Made by a program: the position numbers and the translations under genes
Shown here: positions 7,510 to 17,353 of the stretch, piece by piece
How positions within the stretch are numbered: the first letter of the stretch is position 1
Layout of the letters: every line of letters begins with the position of its first letter
The notes under the pieces: model-generated
The model's database searches: none
The model's input: only the letters and a program-made list of their open reading frames with translations
Told to the model about the DNA's origin: nothing
Origin: Acrasis kona
Taxonomy: Eukaryota > Heterolobosea > Eutetramitea > Acrasida > Acrasidae
Reading direction: 5' to 3'
Assembly: GCA_026419775.2 (NCBI GenBank)
Contig: JAOPGA020001422.1
Span: 1-20,393, forward strand
DNA length: 20,393 bases

Positions 7510-10500
7510 ATGGAATGGGACAGCGACGAAGATGAAGCCAAGGATGCAAACAACGATTCTTTAGATATATCTGGATTTGGACCCTCTTCGTTATATGGCG
7601 ATAAATATAAATCAAACGTCGACTTTAACTATACGCCAAACTCTGCGCGAGATAATGGTGAGCACAGTCCAAATTATGCCAAGTATAAGAAAAAAAATCA
7701 AAAAGTCCAAGAGGTAAAAGAAAAGCATGTTTCAGCTTGGATGACTATCATGGACTTGGAGAAGAGGTACGCCGAACAAAAAAACGTTAAGCAGATTACA
7801 GGAGCGTCAATGGGTGTTACATTTAAGAAGGACCCAGCTTTGGAAAGGAGAAATTCTAAATTGGCGCTCAATAAATCAAAAGGAAAACAAACGCAACAAT
7901 TCTCCAAGCTAGATATCATTAAAAACAAACAGTTGGATTTAGCTACAGATATCAACGAACGCTCACTATCCCCACAGACAATGGCATCCATGTTGGTCGC
8001 TAGAAGTAAATCACCACTCGTTGACTGGCAGACCCCTCTAGAAGATGATTTGGACCAGAATGACGAATCCAACGTCATACTAAGAAATATGATTAAGAAC
8101 GACAAGGCCGAAAACAAATTAACTCGCAAAGAAACAAAAGGCATACTCGACGACATTATTGCAAAGAAGAAACTATCCGAAGACATAAAACAAGACGAGG
8201 AATCAGACGAGGCTCAAACCATCAGAGAGAAGTTTAATTTAGGATTATCGTTAAAGATGGCCATGTGGCTCGCCACAAGCAGGCGCCGCATCCACGACCG
8301 CTACGAACAAGCCCGAAAATACATTATACAGTTAGCAAAAACAAAAAACGTTCACACAAGAATAATTGATTTCCCGCTGAAATCTGACCTACCGGAAGAT
8401 TCCGACGTTAACGACAAACAAAATCACATCATACCTCCCTATCATCAACAGGGTAATCTCGAAATGTACACCAGCGATAACGTTCGTAATCGAGTCAATC
8501 TAAAAAGCAAACCAGAAATCAAAGTAGTTATCGAACAATGGTGGAATGCAACCATTAAAATGAAAAACAAACCAGAGCTCATCAGCAAAAGAACGTACGT
8601 GTCGCTGAGCATGGCCATTTATACAGTGCTCATGCCCGATGCTGCAGGAAAGACCGTAGAGGATGCACACAAAACAGCAGAAGAAGATTGGCTACAAGAT
8701 TGTGGAGACGACAATCACATTCAAACAATGAACTACAAATCATTTTATTCATCTATATTTCAATTGGCTGATGTGTGGTGCGAGACCATTGAGCTAGATG
8801 AATATTTGCTCTTCTTAACATCGGTATTCGATGCCGTCTATCTAGATGCAACCTTACCAAAAATCATACGTAGGCACATTGATCATACCTACATCAAAGA
8901 GTTGTTATTACAAAATGGAGCTAGGTTGAACCTAAGAGCCATCAAATACAAACAACCAAAAACAAATGTAGCTTCGAAAATTGATCATAAAATGTCAAAA
9001 AAGCACGTGAAGAGGAACAAATCACCAAAAGATAAAAAGAAGAAATTATCAAAGAGTTCATCAGAGTCAACGCTGTTGTCAGCTGCAAGACCAGAGTATC
9101 AGATCGAGATATCAGATGGTTCTGATCCATCCCTGAATCCAGACGCGACGGCATCGCCCAGTATGAAAATACCAGAGAATACAATAGATGTTCAAGTCCA
9201 GAGCACTAGTCAAATGGAACACAAGCAATATGAAATGGATAAGGAATTGTATTTGACACAAGTACAAATGGACATTATCGAGCAAACAAAGGACTCTAAA
9301 ATTGATTCTGCTAGAAGCATTAGCTCAACTCCTAATTCGTTCAAGATTATAAACAAAATCAATGCTTCGCCTACTTCATCTCCTAGTTCATCAAGGAGTA
9401 CGAGCAGAAGTAAGGGAGGATTTTCTTATAGAAGCAATACTACCTCTAATCAAGTTGATAACGACGACGATCATGAATCTTTGAATCAATCATCATCAAC
9501 GCTGTTGTTTGATGGCAATAACGAAATGGTTGATCAACAAAATGCTGCTGGAGTGGAGGATATGTACTCCTCCACAGAAGATTTACAAATTACAAAGATC
9601 GTTACTAGTTTGCAAAACAAACAAAAAGATAAAAGAGTTCACAAGGCCTTGATTGAAATGTTAAATCAAAATGATGATTTTGTGCTGGAGAGAACAATCT
9701 TTTCAAGAATGATCTCTAATTTGAGCAACGAAGCATCGCTAACGTCCACATCGAGCATGCAAGTAGGTTCAACGCTCATGAACATGCTGCAAACTGGTGT
9801 CATTTCCAAAGTACATCAAACCTATATGAGACAAACCAACAAGATTAACTTACTGCAGCTCATGCAAGCTTTTTTAAATATCAAATCTGGTAATAAAGAA
9901 AAACAAACCAACGCGAATTTATCAAGTAACACAAACACCACAACAACAAGTCACAAATCAAAGAGCATAGAAGAGCAATTGGCTTCTCAGTTGGTTTCAC
10001 AGGATACATGGAATAAATTAATAGAAATCTCCAATTCTTTGTTGAGCGATGATCATTTACAACAAACGAAACAACAAGTGGAAAGTCAACTCGAGATTGA
10101 AACAGCCGTACCTGTAAAAGTAGATACACCCGTTGACGAAGCGCCTCTTTTACAACGAGCCATGAATGTACAAAATAGACACGTCGATAGAATGAAACCA
10201 GATGAAGTCATTATATATGAGACTACAAAGAAGAAGAAAGTAGGAAACACTGCCAAACGAAAAATATCTTCGCCTTCGACACCGCCACTACAACCATCAG
10301 AGTTATGTGCCATAGACAACGTGGTGCTGGAACAAGGTTATCAAGTGAATTTACCTTCTTTTAGAACGCCTAGTCCAAGTCTGGGTCAAGTTCCTGACTA
10401 TATAACAAACTTGACAAAATTAAAATTTGATTCCACCCTCCACGGTGACAACGATGATGAGGAAATCAATTTTGAAGATGACATTGATGCTTATCAGACC

Positions 10501-11631
10501 TCTAGAAGTAATGATACGGATGAAATTGCCGAACAAATGTTGATGAGTGGTGTAGACGATCAATTCGATGCCATCTTCAAAAACAAATTTGATAGCACAA
10601 ATATGGGCAACAACACAAATCGTTCAAAATCATCCGACATGTCTTCTTGGTGGGGCGAAGACTATAATCATGATAACAACCTAAATAGATCACAAGAATA
10701 CACAGCAATGAGGTATTCAAAGAACTTCACACCAAGGTCAAACAAGAACAATGTATACAGCGAATTCACGGTTCAACAAGATGTACGAACATCCAATCCA
10801 TTCTTCATAAGTGTTAGAGATGAACAAACAGCCATCAAGGATAGGATCAATGACAAAATGAGATTAGAAAGGGAGAGAATGGAGAGGTTGTACGGTCATA
10901 AAAAGAATGCATCAGCAATGAAACTTAATGGATCATTGCAAAGAAAAACAGAGTTGAGTCCATTGTCTCCAAAATCTCCCACCAATCACTCACAGACGGC
11001 AGTGCGCCGGTCATGGTTTGTAACACCCTCTATACATGAAAATTCATCGAAAAGCCAAAACTCGATTGCACCACCACCAAGAGTATCTCATCATTATGAA
11101 AAGCCTCTAGATAGTCCACATGAAATAATAAAATTGAAGGATGAAGATTTTGTAGTGAACCACGAACTAGAGAGGGATCAAAATACTTTTTTATACTCGG
11201 AGGGTGACAATTCAAAGTACATGAGAGATGAAATAACTGCTAGTCCACAGTTGGTTGTTGATGATTTGGTTATCAATCAGAAAAGCATTAAAAAACAAAA
11301 TAAAACAACAGAAAAGGAGTCTTTCAGACCCTCTACTGCCCCCGTAAGTAAGAGAAGGGCGTCTTGTACCATGAACTTTTCGCCAGTATTCCCTGATTTG
11401 GTTCAAAATAATAGTAGGCCCATTACACCTAGTACTACCATCAATCTGATCCCAAGCGAGACAAAGGAACAAGTGGATGTTGAAGCTCAATTTGTGACAC
11501 CTGTAGAGGAGAACCTAATTGGAATTAGACAATTACTACACAGCAAAAAGAAGAGGGTTATGTTTGATAAAAAAGCAAGAGCAACGAACCATAATATTAC
11601 CAATGTATCAAGACTAATGACAAATATATAA
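7510..11631 (+). CDS. 1373-residue, largely disordered protein of unknown function
   Basis: A single 4.1-kb exon from ATG 7510 (the first ATG after an in-frame TGA) to TAA. The N-terminus is acidic (EWDSDEDEAKD). Most of the protein is Ser/Asn/Lys/Gln-rich low complexity with many SP/TP sites, so it is probably a phosphorylated scaffold. The best-conserved-looking part is residues ~340-480. It is helical and contains the pattern YVSLSMAIYTVLMPD, then AEEDWLQD, then YKSFYSSIFQLADVWCETI and EYLLFLTSVFD. I recall this A-E-x-D-W / F-x-S-x-F-x-L-A-D-x-W pattern from uncharacterised proteins of flagellated protists, but cannot name a domain. A second helical block lies at ~690-800. The C-terminus has recurring WFVTPSI / SPVFPDL / PITPS / FVTPVEE motifs and ends basic. 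No membrane segment or signal peptide. A cytoskeletal or flagellar role is only a guess. Confidence 0.75.
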   Translation: MEWDSDEDEAKDANNDSLDISGFGPSSLYGDKYKSNVDFNYTPNSARDNGEHSPNYAKYKKKNQKVQEVKEKHVSAWMTIMDLEKRYAEQKNVKQITGASMGVTFKKDPALERRNSKLALNKSKGKQTQQFSKLDIIKNKQLDLATDINERSLSPQTMASMLVARSKSPLVDWQTPLEDDLDQNDESNVILRNMIKNDKAENKLTRKETKGILDDIIAKKKLSEDIKQDEESDEAQTIREKFNLGLSLKMAMWLATSRRRIHDRYEQARKYIIQLAKTKNVHTRIIDFPLKSDLPEDSDVNDKQNHIIPPYHQQGNLEMYTSDNVRNRVNLKSKPEIKVVIEQWWNATIKMKNKPELISKRTYVSLSMAIYTVLMPDAAGKTVEDAHKTAEEDWLQDCGDDNHIQTMNYKSFYSSIFQLADVWCETIELDEYLLFLTSVFDAVYLDATLPKIIRRHIDHTYIKELLLQNGARLNLRAIKYKQPKTNVASKIDHKMSKKHVKRNKSPKDKKKKLSKSSSESTLLSAARPEYQIEISDGSDPSLNPDATASPSMKIPENTIDVQVQSTSQMEHKQYEMDKELYLTQVQMDIIEQTKDSKIDSARSISSTPNSFKIINKINASPTSSPSSSRSTSRSKGGFSYRSNTTSNQVDNDDDHESLNQSSSTLLFDGNNEMVDQQNAAGVEDMYSSTEDLQITKIVTSLQNKQKDKRVHKALIEMLNQNDDFVLERTIFSRMISNLSNEASLTSTSSMQVGSTLMNMLQTGVISKVHQTYMRQTNKINLLQLMQAFLNIKSGNKEKQTNANLSSNTNTTTTSHKSKSIEEQLASQLVSQDTWNKLIEISNSLLSDDHLQQTKQQVESQLEIETAVPVKVDTPVDEAPLLQRAMNVQNRHVDRMKPDEVIIYETTKKKKVGNTAKRKISSPSTPPLQPSELCAIDNVVLEQGYQVNLPSFRTPSPSLGQVPDYITNLTKLKFDSTLHGDNDDEEINFEDDIDAYQTSRSNDTDEIAEQMLMSGVDDQFDAIFKNKFDSTNMGNNTNRSKSSDMSSWWGEDYNHDNNLNRSQEYTAMRYSKNFTPRSNKNNVYSEFTVQQDVRTSNPFFISVRDEQTAIKDRINDKMRLERERMERLYGHKKNASAMKLNGSLQRKTELSPLSPKSPTNHSQTAVRRSWFVTPSIHENSSKSQNSIAPPPRVSHHYEKPLDSPHEIIKLKDEDFVVNHELERDQNTFLYSEGDNSKYMRDEITASPQLVVDDLVINQKSIKKQNKTTEKESFRPSTAPVSKRRASCTMNFSPVFPDLVQNNSRPITPSTTINLIPSETKEQVDVEAQFVTPVEENLIGIRQLLHSKKKRVMFDKKARATNHNITNVSRLMTNI

Positions 11632-12490
11632 TTAATAAATAGAACTAAGTGTATCACTACATCTTTTATGAAATCGTGAAAGCAAAAGAGTCAAGCGCAT
11701 TCTTTTGGAACGTGTATTTGTTTATTACTTTTTTGTTTATTACCTATCATCGTCGACGAGACAGATTTTATGGACGAAGTACTACGGTGCTCTCAAATTG
11801 AGTACTTTATTTCTATAAGATCTATAACACAGTACAAAACAGGTTGATTGAAGGAAAAGTTGTCAAACACAACAACCGTTCTCGCCACACTATGTGATTG
11901 ACGTCAAACAAATTTTCAAGGTTCAACATAATCACAACAGAACTATATTCAGAGGGAACCTTAGGTGATTGTTCTACTCAAGGTTATGTAGCAAAAGAAT
12001 GTGTTGAAGATGGCCTATCATTAAAACCATTAATGCACTATCGCACCCTCCGTGTTGACTTGCTGTGACGAAGACTTTCGTAAGTTTTATAATCGCACTC
12101 TTTTCCGATCGAATTAGAAAAAATTTGAGAAGTGAAGAATTGCCAATGAAAAATGCGGAAGAGGCAAAGCAGCCATTCTTCAGTACCTCATATATGAGAG
12201 ATAATACCTTATGTTAATCTGATAAGGAGGCTACAAACCTATGCTTCCTATGTACAAGGCTTCAAAGATTATAAACGAATTCGGCTCTTGAAGCTTTAAG
12301 CAAAAGTTCAACGTTCGTGAAATTTTGACGCTTATTGATCTCATTGACTGCGGCGTAAAGTGTGAATCTTAAACAGAGCATGTTTTATTCCCTGTTGATG
12401 CCCATGTTGCAAAGGTATTTGGTTGATGAAAGAATCTGCTGTACGTACCTTGTTCCGTGTATTTTTCACAACGAGATTGTAATCTGGAAC
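11632..12490. other. Spacer with a coding-like fragment
   Basis: Mostly AT-rich with no confident gene. A plus-strand frame at 11898-12068 opens after a TGA, lacks an ATG, and reads ITTELYSEGTLGDCST...VAKECVEDGLS. Its cysteine placement resembles secreted cysteine-rich proteins of amoebae. A candidate 38-nt intron (GTAAGT...TTAG, about 12080-12117) follows, then another open piece (SEELPMKNAEEAKQPFFSTSYM). The frames do not connect across the intron, so a decayed gene is more likely than a live one. Confidence 0.35.
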
Positions 12491-12498
12491 TATAAATA
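12491..12498 (+). promoter_or_regulatory. TATA box of the GIGYF-like gene
   Basis: TATAAATA, 82 bp upstream of the ATG at 12573, in the same orientation as the gene and identical to the box at 3512. Confidence 0.6.
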
Positions 12499-12572
12499 AC
12501 GAAGTTGACCTTTTAATAATTATAATATCGAACAATTGCACAAACTTCTTGCTGCTCATACACCCTTAGATA

Positions 12573-15500
12573 ATGTCAGAACAATCAACACAAGTCGCAC
12601 ACGAATTGAACGGAGTTCAAAACGAAAAGAAGAACACTACCACCACCAAACCGTCAGTATCGCTGCCAGCGTTTGGTAGTAGTTTTAATAAAAAGAGGGC
12701 GAAAAAGTTTAGCAAGGACGAACTTCTCAAGATGTACGAGCCATTAGATCAATACGTGGAAGGTTTCACAATCTGGTCCTCGGTAGCCTCTGCTAAAGCA
12801 TTAAACCCCATCAATTTGACCGATCTCTTTCCAGTAGAAAAAGACGCAGTAAGTTAACAAAGAACGTCCATTCTCACCCAGTAGAAAATAAATCCTGAAT
12901 ACCCAACAGCCGCTGCGCGCGGTCGCGGAATCGTAGGAAGAGGAAGGGGTAGAGGTATTTTTGCGGCAATGGGAGGTACGAGTGTAATTGTACCATCCCT
13001 CGGTAGAGGTAGAGGCGCAGTAGGAAGAGGATCGCCAGTTGGGACGCCAGACAGTACGTTAATGCATCATCATTTTCTAATTCTTTCTAGTGTACACAAA
13101 ACCAGCCTGGGCCAGCACCGGTCCTAAACCAAAATTTGGAGCCTTCCAAGCGGAAGACGATTCGGTGGGTCTTGGAGATGATGCCGAACCAATCTCCTTG
13201 GAGTCATTGTCTGCTACTACAAGAGATGTGAGCTTCATGTGGAAAAAAGAGACAAGCGAACCTGGACCCTCCCGTCGTGCTGCCCATGGTCTACCTCAAC
13301 TAAGAGTCGTAACCGAAAAACAAGAAGACAAACCAGCTGCCCACATTGTTGACGAAGAACGCGCCGCATTACGCACCGTTCGCTTCAACAGCATGTGGTA
13401 CTATCAAGACAAGAATCAACAGCTACAAGGACCCTATACACTAGAGAAACTTAACGAATGGGTGGAGGCTTCATTCTTTGCACCTGATCTGAAAGTGAAA
13501 GCATCAAAAGATGACAATGATCCATTCTTCGTGCTATCAAAGGTGATCGAGTCTGCAAAGATCAACAAGGAACAATCACAAAAGATTGACGGATCGGCTC
13601 CACATACGGGAGGAAGCGACAAGAGTGGTGGTGAGGACGACTTTAACAATCTCAAGTCCGTTTTGGACGTGATCAGCACTGATGATCTGGACGATCATAG
13701 CCTACAACCGCACGTTCAACATCAAATTCACTCTCCTCTACTTGCCCAACAATTCCAAACGCACACGCCAGGAACTCAATTCCAGCCACGCACGCCCACA
13801 TCCGCCACTCCCAATCAATTCCACTCTGCCAGAACACCAACCAGCGCGCCTGCATGGGTGGGAGCATTCCAACGCACCAGCAGTCAAGGAAGCTTCAATC
13901 AATTCAACTTTGGACCCAGCTCACCATTCAACCCACAAAACATGGATCACATGTTCATGAACCCTCAAACACAACCCACCACTCCTCTCATGATGCAAAT
14001 ACAACAACAACAGATGCAACAACAGATGCAGTACATGATGCAGATGCAACAGATGCAAATGCAACAGCAACAGTGGCAACAACAAATGCAAAATCCAGTA
14101 AGGGTCGACCAAGTGGAACAAGAACTAAAACAAGCATTAAACATTCGTCCATCAGCACAACAACAACAACCGCTCCAACAGCAACAACCACTGCAGCAAC
14201 CTACAACACAACAACAACAACAACCCACTGTTAGAGTTGTTCCTCCACAACAACAACCCACAGTTGAAGTCGAGGCACCACAACCCAAACCAGTCGAAAA
14301 GCCAACCCCAACCAATGCATGGGGCGTCACCCAAACATCACCCGTTCGCAAACAAGAACCCGTCGCAACAACCAAGAAGCAACAAGACAACAAACCATCA
14401 GCGCCCACCACTCACCAACAGTCCATCACCATCTCCACTCAACCAGAGAAGAAATTGCCACAAGCACAACTCATTCCATCTCAACCAGAAAAGAAGACAA
14501 TCACCATCAATGCACCAGAACCCACTCAAGTCAAGGTCAATTCTGCCATTTCACACAAGGAATTGGCAAAGCCACCGACACATCCCACCATGCCCTCTCA
14601 CCCAGCACCTGCACCAGAGAAATCAAGCGTAGAGATCATCATGGACACCAAATCATCGCCCATCAAAACATGGAACACCGCATCGACCATCGCTCCCATC
14701 GGCGGTGATTTGAATTCAATCTTGAAGGAACAAAAGAAGGAGAGCAAAAAGGCAAAGGAAGATAAAAAGAAGGTGACCCAAGTGGAACAAGAAAAACAAG
14801 CAGCGAGCACATCTGCATGGGGCGGTGCATCATCCACGCAAGCACCCATTCGTTCTCTACAAGAAATACAACAAGAACAAAACACAAGGAAGAGACAAGA
14901 AGAAGAAATGGAACAATTGAAGAATCAAGCACAATTGTTGAACAAACAAATTCCATTAGTGGAGAGATTACAAAAGGAAAAGATGCCTGCAAGCGCACCA
15001 GTGGGCGGTGGACCTGGTCACTCCATATGGGGTGGTGCATCCATCGTGAGCAACGCTCCACAAGTTGGTAATTTGAAACAAATTCAACAAGAAGAACAGG
15101 CAAAGAAGAAGGAGAAGAATGCAAACAACCAACAAACATCCAACAAACAATCGGGCGCAAGTGCAGCAAGCGTGGTGAGGGACGTGGTTGCAAAGAAACC
15201 AGAAACCACCGTAAGCACCGTCAAGGATGTGATTGCAAAGAAACCAGAACCTGCTCCGGTCAAGAAGCCACAGCCACAAAAGAAGCAAGAGGAGAAGAAG
15301 AAGCAGGTGGTGGAAGAAGATTCCGAAGATGAAGAAGACGACGACGATTTGTTCTGGAATTATGAAGAACAAGACGACAACGAATCCTCTGGTGCTTTTG
15401 GTGGTGGAGCAAAGAAACCAAATGCAACAGGTGGTGCACCCTCTCAAAAGGATCAACAGCAACAACAGAAGAAGAAGAAGCAAACTGCATCCAAGGGATC

Positions 15501-15942
15501 ATCCTATGCAAGCATCTTGGGACCTTCATCCCAATCTTCTTCCAACTTTCCAACCCTATCTTCATCCTCTCCTGCCCTATCAGACATGTTCCCAGCGTTA
15601 CCAAAAACAAAAGCTCCAAAGACCAAACCATCATCCAATCCACCCACCAACGCACCCACAGCAGCCGTATCCACTGGAGGTAGTGCCTTTGGCGTAGGAG
15701 AACCAAACATTGAGTTCAAGAATTGGTTCAGAGACGAACTCGCCAAGTTGGGAAAGAAGGCTGATACCAGTTTGTTGTACTTTTTGTTGTCGTGCAAGAG
15801 CGATCAGGAAGTTGATGACTATGTGGGACAATATGTAGGTGCTGGTCCAGGGTTATCAAAGTTCACTCAAGAGTTTAAAAAGAAAAAGTTATTGTATGAA
15901 ATGTCGAACACAAAGAAGGGCGCCAAGGGAAAAAAGAAATAA
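12573..15942 (+). CDS. GIGYF1/2-like GYF-domain translational repressor
   Basis: Three exons (12573-12848, 12885-13053, 13091-15942) with introns of 36 and 37 nt give 1098 residues. Modules in order: a cap-binding-protein docking motif FSKDELL (46-52; F where YxxxxLL has Y), an RG/GRGR-rich block encoded by exon 2, a GYF domain (~247-305: MWYYQDK, QGPY, LNEWVEASFFAPDLKV), and long Gln/Pro/Met-rich tracts. Then come two repeats built on WGGAS followed by a LQEIQQEQ-type helix (exon positions ~14815-14890 and ~15028-15110), an acidic block, and a C-terminal domain (~1020-1090: FKNWFRDELAKLGKKADTSL, DDYVGQYVG, FTQEFKKKK). This last domain aligns with the tail of animal GIGYF proteins. In the family, the GYF domain binds Pro-rich PPGF/L-type peptides and the protein recruits the eIF4E homologue 4EHP to repress mRNAs and stalled ribosomes in the cytoplasm. 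The family call is strong; partners here are inferred. Confidence 0.85.
12849..12884 (+). other. 36-nt intron of the GIGYF-like gene
   Basis: GTAAGT...CAGTAG. The first AG (12881) would put a TAG at the junction, so the second AG (12884) is used. Its length is a multiple of three, but it contains an in-frame TAA right after GTAAGT. Confidence 0.85.
13054..13090 (+). other. 37-nt intron of the GIGYF-like gene
   Basis: GTACGT...TTTCTAG with a T-rich tract before the acceptor. It splits a codon A|TG. Removal joins the RG-rich block to MYTKPAW in frame. Confidence 0.85.
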
Positions 15943-15990
15943 AAGAATTTATATGAAGTTATGTTTTTGATTGGTGTACAATTTGAATTC

Positions 15991-16606
15991 TTAAACTCGC
16001 ACTGTCATCTTGTTGTCCAAGTCGGTGTGGGTGAGCACCTTTGCAAATTCTTGGAAACTGATTTTGCCGTCACCATCTTCGTCTGCTTCAAGGATGGTTT
16101 TATCCACAATTTGTTGAAGTTGAATATCGCTCAAGTTATTTCCCACCATCATCTTTAACACTTTGAACAATTCGCCGTTCGAGATGAAACCGTCGTTATC
16201 GATATCGTATACTTTAAAAGCAACTGAGAACGGGTAAAAAGGAGGCGATATTGACGAGACTTACACTCTAGTTTGGCGTTCTTGTCTCCACGTGAATTGA
16301 ACACCGAAAGGGCTGTAATAAATTCTTTAAAGTTGACAGAGTCGTCACCGTTGGAATCAAAGATTGAGATAACCCTTTTCACAAGAGGATTTACAGCAAG
16401 TTCTGGAATCATGAAGAACTCATCACTAGTAATGCAACCGTTTCCATCTTTATCAAGCTTTTTGAACCGTTTGTATAGCCTTTTGATCTCCTTTTGATTG
16501 ACTAGGAAAATGTTAGTTTCGAAAGAAGGCTTCCGAACATACAATTTGTTCCTTTTTGCATCTCCTCGATCTCCTCGGGGCGTAGTGAGCTAGAGTTCGT
16601 TCCCAT
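15991..16606 (-). CDS. CNB1: Calcineurin B, regulatory subunit of the Ca2+/calmodulin phosphatase
   Basis: Three exons (16606-16543, 16501-16265, 16223-15991) with two 41-nt introns encode 177 residues; human calcineurin B has 170. It has four complete EF-hand loops: [12 protein letters not shown] (38-49), [12 protein letters not shown] (70-81), [12 protein letters not shown] (107-118) and [12 protein letters not shown] (148-159). The segments [27 protein letters not shown] and LQQIVDKTI match the family almost residue for residue. The first exon gives MGTNSSS, an N-myristoylation signal, which fixes the start. The subunit binds the calcineurin A helix and makes the Ser/Thr phosphatase respond to Ca2+. 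All Ca2+-ligating positions look intact. Two CCCAAT sequences lie just upstream on the coding strand. The stop codon is 48 bp from that of the convergent GIGYF-like gene. Confidence 0.93.
16224..16264 (-). other. 41-nt second intron of calcineurin B
   Basis: GTAAGT...TTCTCAG with a pyrimidine-rich end. Removal gives [12 protein letters not shown], exactly the family sequence before EF-hand 3. Confidence 0.92.
16502..16542 (-). other. 41-nt first intron of calcineurin B
   Basis: GTATGT...TTTCCTAG. Removal joins the myristoylated N-terminus (ending KGTN) to [13 protein letters not shown], the start of EF-hand 1. Confidence 0.9.
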
Positions 16607-17353
16607 CTTGGTATATTGGGTTTCTCTTGCGTTTTTTATTGGGTTGGTTGATTATTACAAACTTTTGGACTTGGAAGAGGCTTCGACGGTGATGTTGTCG
16701 TAAAGCGAATATTACGGCATAAAAGCATCAGTAGTATTTCTGTAAGCAACAAGTATTGAGAGGATCTTGATATGAGTCCACCAACAGAAATGGACAACAG
16801 CAATGAATCAATCTACAGGTGTAATCTATTGGAAGAAGCACGTTTAAAACTGCCACCCCGATATTGGTGATGATTAATATACAAATAAATCTGCAAATTA
16901 TAGGTCTAGAAAAACAATTAATTTATTCCAATCGCAACCTTTTCCTAATCAAAAATCATATCTATATCAAAAGTCTTTAATTTTCAAAGAACTGTTGATA
17001 TTCTTGCTGCTTTGATTGTCATAATTGTTTGATGTTGGAAGGCATCCAATTTGTTTCTCTTGAATAATTTCATAACAAAAATATAGCAAACAGTATGGCT
17101 GAATGGTGGTAAAACTAATCACTCCATCAAATTAAACTTTATTATTAAACGTATGTCATTCGAACCATCGGAATGTTTTGTTTCAAATGGTTAAAGTATC
17201 CAAATATTATTTGTTTCAATTGTACAGCGGCATGAAGTCGTTATGCGAAGGAAGATTTTGAACCTGCTCAACCGTTCTGTTTAGTTGACTCTATCTGTTA
17301 TTCAACCTGTCATCTTTCAAAGGTTGTAACTTGAGCAACATACAGGCATCAAT
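16607..17353. promoter_or_regulatory. Bidirectional spacer between calcineurin B and kinase-NACHT genes
   Basis: Both flanking genes are transcribed outward. There is no TATAAATA box, and two CCCAAT elements lie on the calcineurin side. A 32-codon plus-strand frame at 16772-16870 (MSPPTEMDNSNESIYRCN..., ending PPRYW) has coding-like composition and could be a tiny peptide, but nothing else supports it. The remainder is AT-rich without a visible gene. Confidence 0.45.

Noticed and set aside
7347-7535. 62-codon plus-strand frame just before the 1373-residue gene, with GTAAGT at 7499
   Set aside because: Hydrophobic, random-looking composition, and the acidic N-terminus at 7510 lies inside the would-be intron. 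Kept only as a remark.
13921-15706. Many long overlapping frames on both strands across the Gln-rich GIGYF region (Leu/Val/Cys-rich antisense, Thr/Asn/His-rich sense)
   Set aside because: They are shadows of CAA/CAG/CCA repeats in the true frame.
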